This document shows positions 1 to 11,542 of a stretch of DNA of 61,287 bases, in pieces. Location: the NCBI GenBank assembly GCA_034687125.1, contig JAQGBZ010000365.1, forward strand, positions 1-61,287. The letters run 5' to 3'. A model generated the notes under the pieces. The model was given only the letters and a program-made list of their open reading frames with translations. It was not told the DNA's origin and ran no database searches. Source of the DNA: Neelides folsomi. Taxonomy: Eukaryota > Arthropoda > Collembola > Neelipleona > Neelidae. The position numbers and the translations under genes were made by a program. Numbering within the stretch: the first letter of the stretch is position 1; each line of letters begins with the position of its first letter.

Positions 1-100
1 AAATTAGCATTACAAAACCATGGTTCTGGGAAAAAAACCATGGTTCTCAATTGAAAACCATGGAAAACCATGGGTCATCATGGTGACCCATGGTGTGCAG
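1..100. repeat. CCATGG-rich short repeat
   Basis: The first 100 bases carry six ACCATGG/CCATGG units at irregular 10-25 bp spacing. They include a near-perfect palindrome around 69-95 (ACCCATGG versus CCATGGGT arms). This looks like the edge of a satellite or element that continues left of the window. There is no coding signal that I trust. Confidence 0.5.
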
Positions 101-920
101 AGATTCCGAATGTTAGCCGTAATCGTGATTGGTGTTGCTGATTCTTTTTATCCGATCTCTCTTGAGCAAATTTTCTTTTTACAAATGGAACAACTACGAT
201 GAGACATTTTGTAAGAGTGAAAATGAAACAATGTAAAGATTTTATTTTGAAAAACTGAATTGGAATACATGTTATATTTTCTGTTGCTATGTGGAATTAA
301 TGAATTTTCAATTTTTAATTTTTTTCTCATCACATTGTTAAATAATTAACATTTATTAAACATGTTAACCAAACTAAGAATCCCATCAACTGGGCAAGCA
401 GTTTTTTTAAAATAATATGCATTGCTTACGTATATTACAAATAACAAGTAGATTTTTCATATGCAAACCATTTATATTCCATGTAACAATAATGTTATTA
501 CATGTATTTATGATTACGGATTGAATTTTCTTGTGAGATATGTAAATGCCAATAATCTGTAACTTGTAGACTCTATTAATTATTTATTTGAGAGTAACAT
601 CTTAAAATATTGAAAAGCTTAATGCTTGCTAAACATGATTAAAAATTTGTTATACATAAGCCCGTTTTTATGCTTTATCGAATTTCTCTTTAACTCACTA
701 CAAAATATCAGTTTTGAAGGCCTAATTTGTTAAACAGCAATAACACTTTCCTCCTCCCAAAGTACTGAAAATTTCCAATATAAGTTATATGTTAGTTAAT
801 ATATTAATAAAACAATGAGTTTCCACCAGCGCCGTACAACCATCAAAACTCATACAAGTATGAAAGTTGCAAATTTTGTAAATTACATATTTTCCACTTA
901 TATCAAAGGAATGTTTAAAT
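101..920. other. AT-rich intergenic, nothing recognised
   Basis: Both strands were read. Only short low-complexity ORFs appear, with no splice-supported coding sequence. Confidence 0.6.
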
Positions 921-1381
921 TTACAAAAATGATACTTTTGTGCTTAATAGCGAATTTGAGGTTTTGCAGCAGTGCAGGAAACTGATTGTTACATAACGTG
1001 AATTAAATATTTTAAATCCAACCTGTCAACACTTTCAAGCCAGTACTCAAAACGTTTGTCTAATTTCTTAATTACTCCGCAATAAGAATTTCTTCCATAT
1101 GAATCGTTCCAAAAGCACGCACTTCCCTCATAATTGCATTTGTTAAATTTTTGTGACTCATCTAAAATTCTTAATTGTTATTTAATTGTCTATAATTGAA
1201 TGTATATAGTTAATTTTTTCTCATTTATTTCAAAGTAATTAAAATTACCTGTGACTTCTGAACCAATCAACTCGTTTGCAGCTTCAGGAATTTCATCCAA
1301 ACCTCGCTTTATGTTTGCCCCTTGGATTTGTGCAATAAAACTTATTCCAATTACACAGAAAAAAATAATGGACAATTTCAT
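921..1381 (-). CDS. Small secreted cysteine-rich peptide, three exons
   Basis: Model: complement of exons 1249-1381, 1023-1161 and 921-981, giving 110 aa. Residues 1-21 are a clear signal peptide (MKLSIIFFCVIGISFIAQIQ, then G). The mature part begins with an acidic/basic stretch, then has cysteines spaced C-x6-C, a lone C, and a CC pair near the C-terminus. Reading phase is kept across both introns (phase 1, then phase 2), and donors and acceptors are GT/AG. The last intron is the weakest call; without it the protein stops about 11 residues after exon 2 and loses the CC pair. I do not recognise the family. Plausible roles are a secreted defence or signalling peptide. Only five cysteines are visible, so disulphide pairing may be incomplete or intermolecular. 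Confidence 0.5.
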
Positions 1382-2861
1382 GATGATATAAATAATTCCT
1401 CTTCAATACTCACGATACAAAATTCGAATAATCTTTTTATATCAATTTTTATTTACATTATTTCTAATTCGATTAAATATTTAAATTTAAATTCAACCTG
1501 CGAATTCTAGTCATATTCATATCTGTTTATTGTGTTTATCTGCTAAGCTAAATCATTGTCATCATCACCGGAAATAAATCATTTTTTTACTCACATGATG
1601 CAAGACGTCATAAATCTGACACTTCTTGCATTTTAATTATGAAATTATGAATTATGAAAAAAGAAATAATGTCAAAATCTAATAATTGTTTTAACATTTT
1701 ATTTAAATAACGCTTCCTATTTTAAACACATGTAGAATTTCAAATATTTCTCAATTTACTTTGAATGTTTTAATTCAAAAAAATATATAAATTATTCCAT
1801 ACTCACTGATGACAAATATCATTTAAATTGACATTAATTTACAATAATTTATTGATTTTCCTTGAAAATCATGGATTGTACGCTGTTGATTGAAGATAGG
1901 AAGGAAAACGAATTCAATCCATATTTTGAATCAAGAGTATAAAATCAATAATATGTCTTTGTTTTTAATAATAATACCTTTATACCTATCAATATATGAT
2001 GTAATTTAATCATGCTCAGGTTAGGTTATCAAACCTATCGATATTAGAGGTCCAAAGACAAAAATTGTCAAATTTATTAATGACTACCATTAAACATGAA
2101 ATTTACAATTGTTTTATTTACATCAATTATATTATCACTGATAATTTATCAGTTATTCATAATCGTATGTTTCCTTCCATATGTTATTGATATCGATATC
2201 AAAGTCCTCATTTCTTGATTAATATCGAAACTATCAATTTGGTTATGTCATGTCTGTTATCATGTCATTACCTCATAACACATGAAAATTTACTATTGTT
2301 TTAATTACATAGTCATATTAGTTATTACGTATTCATCATCATATAAATCATTTTGATTGACGAAGGTTTTCGTTTGGATAAATAAAATACAAAATCATAT
2401 GGCATTTAATCAAATGACATGAATAATTTTAAATTACATGTAAGTATTAAGTATTATAAATTCCAAATTATTTTGTTTATTGAAAAAGTATTATTAGTGT
2501 GAAAGTTCATGTTTAAAAATAACCATCCTTTTATCTGTTGCATATCTCTTACAACTCTTAACATCTTCGGTTTACATTCCTCCCCCCAAAGTAAAAAGAC
2601 AAATGAAACTTGTATTGAGATAAGGATGAAGAAACTCCCACTACGATACTACGTTCCCTCCCACAACATTTGACACCGTAATTGGAATTTAAAATTAGAA
2701 TTCTCAACCTCTGGATCATTTTCACTTCCTCACTTGGAAATCGCAATTCTTACTTTCTTACCCAAATACAAATCTAGTATTAGAATTTAAACTTTACATT
2801 TTCTCACACATTAATTTTTATTTTTCTCCAACGACATTTTTAATGTTATTGAAGCCAGAAT
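1382..2861. other. Intergenic; weak internal duplication
   Basis: No gene found. Two segments near 2094-2160 and 2280-2340 resemble each other (ACATGAAATTTACAATTG versus ACATGAAAATTTACTATTG, then similar AT text). This suggests an old direct duplication of roughly 190 bp period. Confidence 0.4.
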
Positions 2862-3218
2862 TTAAGAAGCTTTAATGGAAGTTTTAAAGAAAGAAGGAAC
2901 GCCGCCGATTATGGACAAGGCATTCAACTTCATGTGGGATCATTTCAAATCGGCTCAACCATCCGTTGTGACTCCTTCAACTGTTCATTTTAATATTTTG
3001 ATTTAGTTATTGTTAAAATGATAAAATTCGCCAATATCATACTTTGATTCATCTAGAAATTAAAACAATCGTGGAAGGAAACATTTGGGCTAATTTGGAA
3101 TTTGAACTCTCCAAATCCGGAATTTCAGCTAGTAATGCAAAAATAACAATTGGGAGATTGAAAAAATGTTTAATGAAATTCCATCGGCCAGCGACATCAA
3201 ACTCATGCTGAAATAAAC
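2862..3218 (+). pseudogene. Two coding-like remnants, family unknown
   Basis: After a possible acceptor near 2861, a frame from 2874 reads MEVLKKEGTPPIMDKAFNF and continues about 25 residues to a stop near 3005. A second stretch after the acceptor-like CTAG near 3056 reads KTIVEGNIWANLEFELSKSG and runs to a stop near 3215. Amino-acid composition and codon content look protein-coding, unlike the surrounding AT-rich DNA. I see no convincing start, no signal peptide and no clean donor joining the two. They could be the last exons of a decayed gene or a small real gene. The family is not recognised. Confidence 0.25.
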
Positions 3219-3867
3219 AAACTGAGGATTAAACACAATAAATATAATAACATTCATCTTTAAACAATTTATGAACTGAAGATGACGTTCCCAATCTAGA
3301 ATTTTCCAGCATTAAGCAAATTCAAATTATTTGTCACAGAAATGAAAAAAGAATTTGCTTCTGATAAAGCCTTGTAATCAACTTAGAATACATGTTAATG
3401 TTAAGAAAACGGATTTTATATTGTAGAAGTAGATTTAATGATTGTTATGCACTTATAAATAACCTGATGAACTTGGTGTCAATAATAAGAAAAGGGATTT
3501 AAAGTAATAAACAATAACGAGGGTTTATTCACAACTTAAAGGAGTTTCTCAACTTTGAGAGTAACTTATGGTCGAACTGGTATGTTTGACGCTCAGAGGA
3601 ATAATGGGGCTGAAACAAAGAACATCCTTCTTCCACATTACGGTCCGTTGACCGATTGATTTACCTAACTTATAATTAACATACTTTACCTTAAAGTATG
3701 TGCCGTCAATATTCAATTCCAAAAATGATAAAATAAATATTTATCTTATGAATCTCCAAACTGCTTTTATTATTTTTAAATTAACAATTTAAGACTTATA
3801 GAATTTGCTTCACTATTAAAATAAATTCGCGATATTGATAACTTTGATATAATTTTTTAAAAATTCA

Positions 3868-4281
3868 TTGAATATTCTATATAATTTTAAATTTATTTTA
3901 ATTAATATTGCTATTTCAATCAATTCTCAATTATTCCTTATGGGGAAAGGAGTGAGTTCACAGGAATTTCCTTATTTAGAAAATATCAAAAGAGTTGAAA
4001 ATAATGTTCAAATCTTTGGAGTAACTATTTTATCAACAATGCTCATTGTGTGGAAAGTTTTGATGGAAATTTTGATTTTAATGTTGTGGTTGTTCAACAA
4101 AATTTAAATTCTAATGATAAATCAAACGAACAACGGAATTTTTCAAAAGTTTATTTTCATCAAAATACATAACAGGAAATCAAAAATATCCAACGTTCGA
4201 CATTGCCGTGATTGTCTTCAATAAACCGTTAGTATTTAACCAAAAAGTTAACTGTTTAAATCCATTAACAAATATATTGAA
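3868..4281 (+). pseudogene. Trypsin-like serine protease relic (S1 family)
   Basis: Three reading frames together show the N-terminal half of a chymotrypsin-fold protease. There is a hydrophobic leader, then the segment GVSSQEFPYLENIKR (activation-domain-like). A frame shift follows, then the catalytic-histidine motif AHC near 4041-4049. A second shift leads to the catalytic-aspartate motif FDIAVIVFNKPL near 4198-4233. At least two frameshifts separate these motifs, and no GDSGGP serine motif follows in the next 600 bp. The gene is therefore truncated and non-functional. Short introns cannot explain the shifts because no splice sites fit. Confidence 0.6.
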
Positions 4282-4541
4282 TAAAGTATATTCAAGTTTA
4301 TTTACAGTTTTTTTAATTGTAACCTTTATGATTTTAAAATTTAGGTTAACAATATTATTTAATTATTATTTAAATGTTCAGCTCTTCACACGGCGAGCTC
4401 TTATATTCGAATATTTCAATCCATATATTCTCTCTATCCAAAAACATTCATAATAAAAGGTACTTAATAAACCGAAAAATTGCAATTTTAAATAGATCTA
4501 AATATCCACAATTAGTTTTCAAATTCATTTTTGTTTTAAAG

Positions 4542-4696
4542 GCCCATTTTACATGAATCGAATCGTTGAACAGGCCATCGGTATTTTGAGTCCAAACACT
4601 TTGGATTCGCTCATTGTTGATGATGGAAACGAAAAGAATTGGAGGCATCTTCATCATTTGATTCCTATTGAGGCAATTCCCAGTCAACTTACTTGA
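4542..4696 (+). pseudogene. CRAL-TRIO-like terminal exon fragment
   Basis: After an acceptor (TTTTAAAG) a 50-residue frame runs to a stop at 4694-4696. It contains NRIVEQAIGILSPNTLDSL and ends in HHLIPIEAIPSQLT. The pattern 'I...I.LSP.TL..LIV ... L...IP...IP..' resembles the C-terminal part of CRAL-TRIO (Sec14-like) lipid-binding domains. No upstream exons are visible, so it is probably an orphan exon left by decay or rearrangement. The family assignment is tentative. Confidence 0.3.
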
Positions 4697-4910
4697 AAAT
4701 CATTGATTAATTTAAATATTATAATTGAACGATGTTTGGGTTTTTTTTATCAATTTCAGACATCTTGTAAATTATAATTAAACCATGCATTCTGATGGCT
4801 AAATTAATATCAACAAAGTCACAGAAATTGTTAAAATTTAAAACCAATATTAATCAATTAATCAATATTGCTTATTGTGCGTCCATTGAAAGTAAAATAA
4901 AGTTTACATT

Positions 4911-6902
4911 ATGAAATATTTTGTTGTATTAAAATCGAGTTATTTAAAAATGTTAAAATTATTTTGGGGCATTAATAAAAATGATTGGGAAATAGTTTTT
5001 AAACAACAATTACAGTTTTTGTATTTTATTAAGACAGTTCCTTTCAAATTGAATAAATACAATTTAAACACAATCGATGTGTTGTTTAATTTATCAGCTT
5101 TCTTTTATTTAATCGTATCAATAATCCACGGGATTTTTATCATTGTGAATTACTTGATTGAGAAAAGACTTTTCTTCGAAATGATTTTAATTTTGATTTC
5201 GGTCTGTGGTTTAACTTTTACAGCAGTCGTTCAATCTTCCTTTATTTTAAAACGACATGAAATTGGTTTAAAGTTTCGCAATTTATTATTTGTCAATTCC
5301 TATTTTAAAAGTAAGAGTGAAATTTTTTTTAATTCAATTACAATTAATTTAATTCAAATAGCTTATTTAAATCGCTTTTATAATTTTCCAGGAAAATATT
5401 CATCAAATGAACAAATCAAAAAATATTTTTCTTTAAATATTCAATTAATTTTAATGATTTTAAATGCCTTTCTTTTTTTCTTTACCTTAATGATTATTTA
5501 CATTAACGAGCCAAAATTTGATTTATTTCGTTATAATTTATTTAAAGGATTCGATAGCCAACTTGTAAATGTTACTGTAATTATATTTGACATTTATGTG
5601 GTTCTTTATATGACTTCATCTTTTGGTTTATATGGGACATTAATAATTGCATATTCACAAACAATTGCCGATTGGTTAAAGGTACTTTAAAGGAAATTAA
5701 ATATAACTAATTTTGTAACCTATTTATTTGTAAGAGAGGTGACTCGATCTCGTGACGGGCATGAATCTCGTGACAATTGGACAAAAAACTTTCGACAAAA
5801 ATTAAGCCGGAGCCTTAGCCTAAATTAAAAAATACCTATTCCTTCGCCGAGCCCTCGAGTACCTAGTTTATTTATTACCATTACATTTACATTGTATAAT
5901 ACATTACAATTCGATGTTTTACTTTATCTTAACATTATTTTCTCCTCAATTAACTAGTCTTTAAATTTCAACTAGAATTGAAATCCCTTTGAATAATAAT
6001 CAAATTATTTATTTTTAATACATAATTTAATTTGTGACATGAATATATCATTTAGAGAGTATAAGAAACCGCTTGTATTTTGAGAATTTATAAATTTATG
6101 CTCTTGATTTATATTAAATTCGTATATGAATTCACTATTACCAATATTTTCATTGATTAAATTTATACAAATAACGTAAATTTGTTGATTTGTCTCACAA
6201 TCCTTTTGAGCTTCATGTGATTCATGTAATTCAAAGATATTAGGTAAAATTCTATCAAGTAAGACATTGCAGTCATAAAATCCTTTTTTGTAAATACATT
6301 GCCATTAAATGGCCATTATTTTGTCCGATTGTCACGAGATGCATGCCCGTCATGAGATCGAGTCACCTCTCTTATATTTTAATGAAAATTTAATAATTAA
6401 AATTAATGGCAATTATTTTTATTTTGTCAATTAGTGTGTAAATAACCAAATTATAAAATCTGAGGAAATGAAGAATCTTGAAGATAATAAAATTTTCCAT
6501 GAATTTGATCTCCTTTATCTTCTTAATGAAGATTTCATTTACTTTGTGTCTTCAAATTTACCAGGAATTTTTATTGGCATTTCCATTTCTTCTATTTTTT
6601 CCTCCTTTGTTCTCATAAAACACTTTAAAATATTAAATGTCACAATTAAAATGATTTTATTTTTACTCCTTCTCACAGACCTTGTTTTACTAAAATTCAT
6701 TATTTATAAACTTTCAAACATCTCGATCCAATCACAAAAGATTCGCTTGGAAGTTCAAAGAAAGTTTGGCAAGAGTTCGAATCGAATCAAAATCTTTAAA
6801 GTCAAAATTGGAAATTTCGGAAATGTTGATCAAAAAACATTTCTCAGATTTATTTTATTTGTCATTGAAAATACAATTAATTTACTTTTAGCATTTCCAT
6901 AA
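4911..6902 (+). CDS. Gustatory-receptor-like 7-TM chemoreceptor
   Basis: Exons 4911-5681 and 6435-6902 join in phase 0 to give 412 aa, the usual length for arthropod gustatory receptors. At least seven hydrophobic segments are visible, including FFYLIVSIIHGIFIIVNYLI and LILMILNAFLFFFTLMIIYI in exon 1, and IFIGISISSIFSSFVLI and ILFVIENTINLLLAF in exon 2. The C-terminal exon holds the last two TM segments, as in GR genes. The insect TYhhhhhQF signature is not present, so the call rests on topology, length, exon layout and resemblance to the gene at 46067-47475 (shared LLNxDF motif before the penultimate TM). The intron is 753 bp, ten times the local norm, because a transposable element sits in it. 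Function would be ligand-gated chemosensation in sensory neurons. The start could also be the Met at codon 14. Confidence 0.75.
5731..6374. mobile_element. MITE-like element with 56-bp terminal inverted repeats
   Basis: The left end (from 5731) and right end (to 6374) are inverted copies: TAAGAGAGGTGACTCGATCT matches the complement of the right end. Over 56 bp I count only three mismatches. The ends abut TA on both sides, consistent with a TA target duplication as in Tc1/mariner-type elements. The 530-bp interior has no transposase-like frame, so the element is non-autonomous. It lies inside the intron of the chemoreceptor gene and leaves both splice sites intact. Confidence 0.85.
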
Positions 6903-7886
6903 AATAATCAAAAATTCCTATTAAATAAAATTTATAGAAATTAACTCACTGGCTTTGTTTTTATTATTTCAAATCTTTATTGTTTTTCTATTTCATAAGG
7001 TTTTTAACATCTAACACTTACCAATATACATTCATATATAATAACTAAATACTTATATAAGAAAACAAGTCATTCATACAAATGATATAAATAATTGTAT
7101 AACAATATAACATTTAATAATTATCTTTACTAAGAAATTTATATGGTTTTATATCATATTATACAATACATATTTATACTATAGATCGATATACTACTCA
7201 ACTTACTACGCTTTATTCAAGTTTATTTCTACATGTCTCAACTCCAGGAAATCTCTCAATGAAATTCTTAAGTTTCCTTTTCCAATTTTGAATTTCTTCT
7301 CCTATTTCAGATTCCATTTCATAATTCGATTTCAAACTTCTGAGAATTTTTCCTTTATCTTTTTAAATTCTAATAGAATCTTTTAGAAACTCAAAGACAT
7401 TTATTAAGATTTAAGATATCTGTACATATAGTTATATTGCTAATATTATTAGCGTAAGTAACGCCTATTAATCAAATATTTTATAGATCATAATCGCAAT
7501 CGGAATATCACTATTATAAAGCGATTCTTACCTATATCACTATGATATCTACAGTTTCGTTACATTGGTATACAATTATTATGTACCTAGTATATCATGT
7601 TTGGTATATTATGGATTATAGGTATATCTTCAGTTTCCCAATATGATATTGGGTAATATCAGTACTGGTAAAGGTGTGAGAATTAAAATAGTGCGAAGTT
7701 GAGTGATTCATTGATCATTTTGAGATGAAAGGAAATTCAGCTATTGTTGGCTAAATCCCCCGAATTTCGGCATGAACTTCTTGACTCCTCTTCGTCCCTC
7801 TATCAAACACCCACTCACATTAAGAATATATCTTACTAATACATGTCTTCCAAGACATGATTTATTATAATATCTTTTTCATTAAT
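6903..7886 (-). other. Intergenic with one short coding-like frame
   Basis: Complement 7213-7362 is a 49-codon open frame rich in Lys and Glu (includes NYEMESEIGEEIQNWKRKLK), with a possible acceptor at its 5' side (exon start 7358). It has no good start and no partner exon. It may be a stray terminal exon or chance. The rest is AT-rich, with repeated TATATC/GGTATA steps near 7540-7670 and no gene. Confidence 0.25.
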
Positions 7887-8864
7887 TCATTCATAATCCC
7901 AACCTGGGGCCAAAGGGTTCAAAATATCAGGTTCTCTTTCTTCAAAAGAATCTTCCATTCCAGGAGACAAAATCTCAACGTTTCTCCTCAAATGATCGAA
8001 AAACTCACCCAAGTTGCTCAAGGCTTCTAAAACAAAGGAATTAAACAAAACTTCAACTTCATTTCATTCAAATGTTAATAATTTTAATTAAAATAGCAAT
8101 AACAAACCAAATCTTCATTTCTTCACAAAACTTACATTTTAAAATAATAATAACAATAATAATAATATAAAATGGAAATATTCATTTTAATAATATTTTA
8201 ATTATGATTTTAATTATGATTTTAATATACTTGGGCCGATGATTGGCACATAAATATAATCGTTATTGCTTTTCTCATTATCTTGCCCCGAGTCAATGTA
8301 AAGCAATGGAGATCTCATTGGGAGAATTCCATTCTGAGCGAAAGCAGAAGGAGAAGAAACAAATCTGGAGAGTCGGGACACTTTGTGTTGATAAGATGGA
8401 GATTTGAATGTTGGAACGTTGGTTAGCATTCGTTCTTCACCCAAACTTGCCCTTCGACCACTTCGCTCAAATCGATGTTGCATCGGATGTTGATAAAATA
8501 TGAAATCGCGGATGGAATTCGAGTCTTCGACCAACGAACCACAACATTCTGCAATTAAACAGAATTTGTAAAGTTAAAATCTAAAATTAGCCACAATTAA
8601 ACGTAATAATTGTAGTTTAACAATTATAATTATAATTATAATTTAAATTACATAAATGTATTTGAATACAAATATTGAATTAAAATGGCTAATTCACACT
8701 TACATTAATTACTTTAATTAACGCGCGGTTTAATTTGAATAATTTGGTTAATTATGAATTTAATTAAAATGTTAATTAAAACGTTTAATTGAAATTGTTG
8801 CTTTTGTTTTACGTGAATTGAAGAGGGCGAGGAGAAGAAGCGGGAGGAGAAAATTTCCGTTCAT
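7887..8864 (-). CDS. Secreted protein of unknown family, possible prohormone
   Basis: Complement of exons 8813-8864, 8231-8548 and 7887-8026; 169 aa. Both introns keep phase 1 with good GT/AG sites. Exon 1 encodes a textbook signal peptide (MNGNFLLPLLLLALFNS). The mature chain begins QCCGSLVEDSN, has a basic site SGRRAS near residue 45, is Ser/Pro rich in the middle, and ends acidic (EDSFEEREPD, then a C-terminal GWDYE). The size, signal peptide, single dibasic-like site and absence of a catalytic motif fit a secreted peptide precursor. No amidation signal or known neuropeptide core is visible, and I do not recognise the family. Confidence 0.6.
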
Positions 8865-10475
8865 GTTGTTTGGTTTCAGACGGGAGGAAGAATGGCGAGA
8901 TTCTCCAGGATTTCCCTTTTTCATCCTTCCCCTTATAACCCCATTATTCACAGATCCCACGTCTTTCCACCTTCCAATAAAGGACTTAATTTCATCTTGT
9001 AACCAAATGACACGTTCGGTCGGATCGAGTGAGAATAAACACGTTCGATATATTTTATTTATTTATCTTTGATCCAAACACCGAGATTTCATATTTATTT
9101 ACATTCTTTATTGCCACTTTCTCCCACACATGATCAAAGCCCAGACAGAGAAAATAAATGATGGGGGATATTTTGGAAATAATCGATGAACAAAATTGAG
9201 GTGAAAATTTTTTTAAAATATTTTTTACATTTAAAGTCTTCTGACTTGATAAAGAAATTTACATAATTTTAAACATTTGTGTTTAAACGTAATTATATAA
9301 TAATATTACATGGTCGAATATAATATTTTTATATAGCATAATTAAAATATAGGATGAGTATATATAAATTATATTATATGTACATGTAAACTATAGCCTT
9401 GATGTTATAAAACATTTTTGTTAGAGATATTTAATTACACTTGTTGAAGTAATTTTAAGAATTTTAATTAATATAGCATTTGGGTATTTTGTACTGTAAT
9501 TGATCTACTTTTTATTAAATCCTTCCAAGTTGACCGTGTGTAAAAGATTGAGTGTGAAGGAGTAGGAGATAGAAGGAAGGATTAATTTGTAATTAATGGA
9601 TCCAGAGGACTCGGTCGGGGGAGGATTAATTAACAATTAATAAAGATTAGCTCGAATTACAAACCCAAGCTCTTTTTACTAAAAACTCCGATTCCTTTTC
9701 TTCGGTTAATTATTAATTATGTAGTTTCTAATTACTTCATGTATGTATTATGCGCTATAAAGCGCTATGGTGCGCTATATGATAAACTTGTTGTTATAAT
9801 TTTAAATATATAATATGTATGTATAACATTATGACGCAGTTTGATATTTACTGTGTATTGTTTTGTATGTACTTTTATATATCTGTGTTATATTATAATT
9901 ATACGTAAAATAAGACACATTATTACATCTTAGTATATATACACACATTATTTATATTTACATATATATGTATATATATTATATGAATAATATGCATATA
10001 ATATGTTATATGAAGATGAATTTAAATAAAATTGGATACTTGTTTATTTATTATTATTTTCACTTTCATATTTTTAACAGGTGAGTAAAAGAAGTGAAGT
10101 TTTGGAAGATTGACAAATTTGTGTGTAAAATACGTCGGATGGTTTTTGGATCGCAGTGCCAAAAGTGTGGAAGATTTCTGTGAGTAATGTTTTTGTTGAT
10201 GGAGAATTCCTTCAGCTTATGATTAATGAACTCAAACTCAAAAACATTTCAATCTCTAAATACAGATCTCTATTTGTTACTTCTAAAAGATAAACATTTT
10301 AAGTATTTAAAGTTTCAAATATTAATGTATTTAAATTTCCGAACAATTTATATTTGAATTATTGATGTATTATTATTTGATTATTATTTGATTACCATTC
10401 TTCTAAATATTTTATTAATTGTGAAAATTTGAAAATACAATGCTGAGATTTAGCAAAATTTAAATTGTATTAATT
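8865..10475. other. 1.6 kb intergenic, AT-rich
   Basis: No gene found on either strand. A short triple repeat of GCGCTAT occurs at about 9750-9778, and long TA-rich tracts fill 9900-10010. This may carry the promoter of the secreted-protein gene on the minus strand. Confidence 0.5.
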
Positions 10476-11542
10476 TTAAGTTGTAAGAAGAATTTCATTT
10501 TCATCCGATTCATCTTCTTCATAAGAATCCTCCGTAAAGCCAGATTCATCATAAGCAGAAAACGTTTCAAAATCCGTCCCGATTTTATCAAAATCTACCA
10601 TTTTTCCCAAATTCCCGGGCAATTCCCTTAATGGTTCTTCCTTCCCGCTCAACAGCGCCTTCGTTTCTTCGTCTTCACCAAAAGTCATTTCCACCTGTTT
10701 GTCCAATCTCAATTTCTCTCTCAGCTTCTCGTCAATGGGATCGTAAATGGTTTCGTTTGGGAGCATCAAAAACCGGATGTTTGAATCCAAGAGATACATT
10801 CTCATCCTCTTCACATACCACGTGATGTCTTGGATTCGAAGCACAGAATTCAAAAACCGATCGAGTGGTTCTTTACGCAAAACAAGTCCAAGATCCAACC
10901 GGGGGATTTCTTCCCCAAATCCATCATGAGCATTTTCCCACGTGATCCGTGCGGGCGGATTGGGGCGATGATTCTCTTGGAATTTGATGCTTTCGTTCAA
11001 AAGCGCTTCAAAAGTCGCGCGTGGAACGGTGAGGGCGACCATGTGCTCTCCATCTCTTTTCGTCGACCACCCGGAAGAATAAACAGCGGAGAGGAAACAG
11101 GGACGGAGACACCAATTGACCTGCAATTTATTAATCTTTTACAACTTTTAGTTTAATTACATTAATACGGAGCTAAATAGTGCCAAATAATTAAATTATT
11201 GTTAAACTTTGTATGTGTTGTTTTTGAATGTTTGAAATGCATTTGCAAATAATGCAACTGAAGGGCACATGGGTTGGAAAAGAACGATGAGATCGGAGTT
11301 AAACGATGCAAGGATGTGAGTTCCCGCTTCGGGCCATTCAGCAGCCACGGATTCGTAAGCCCTTTAAAAATTTAAAATTAACATTAAAATTACCATTTAT
11401 TAATTAAATATATTAATAATTAATGGATTAAATATTAATTAGTGTGATTTCTTACTGTGTTAAATAAATAATAATAAAAAATTTGTAAAATAAATAAATT
11501 TTTTATTTACCTTAAGCCAAAGGGCAAAGTCGCGTAGCTCAT
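10476..11542 (-). CDS. DUF4291-domain protein, three exons
   Basis: Complement of exons 11511-11542, 11208-11361 and 10476-11120; 276 aa, with phases 2 and 0 conserved. The N-terminal half matches the DUF4291 pattern: a beta-strand block with LASFNSDLIVLFQPM, then SSGWSTKRDGEHMVAL, PRATFEALL and ITWEN, then LDRFLNSVLRIQDITWYVK. It aligns along its length with the second DUF4291 gene at 44306-45103 (LPFxxxY, HI(L/V)A(S/T)F(N/D)S). The C-terminal 70 residues are a strongly acidic, probably disordered tail absent from the other copy. DUF4291 proteins have no assigned reaction that I can state with confidence, and the family is best known from bacteria and fungi. No signal peptide is present, so it is likely intracellular. 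Confidence 0.8.

Noticed and set aside
148..333. Minus-strand frame near the left edge
   Set aside because: No homology or splice support; composition like the flanking AT-rich DNA.
8818..9072. Plus-strand frame opposite exon 1 of the secreted-protein gene
   Set aside because: It is the antisense shadow of the signal-peptide exon and its promoter; composition is explained by the minus-strand gene.
10081..10185. Possible short exon reading MVFGSQCQKCGRF before a GTGAGT donor
   Set aside because: Only about 15 codons with no acceptor or partner exon in phase; chance is more likely.
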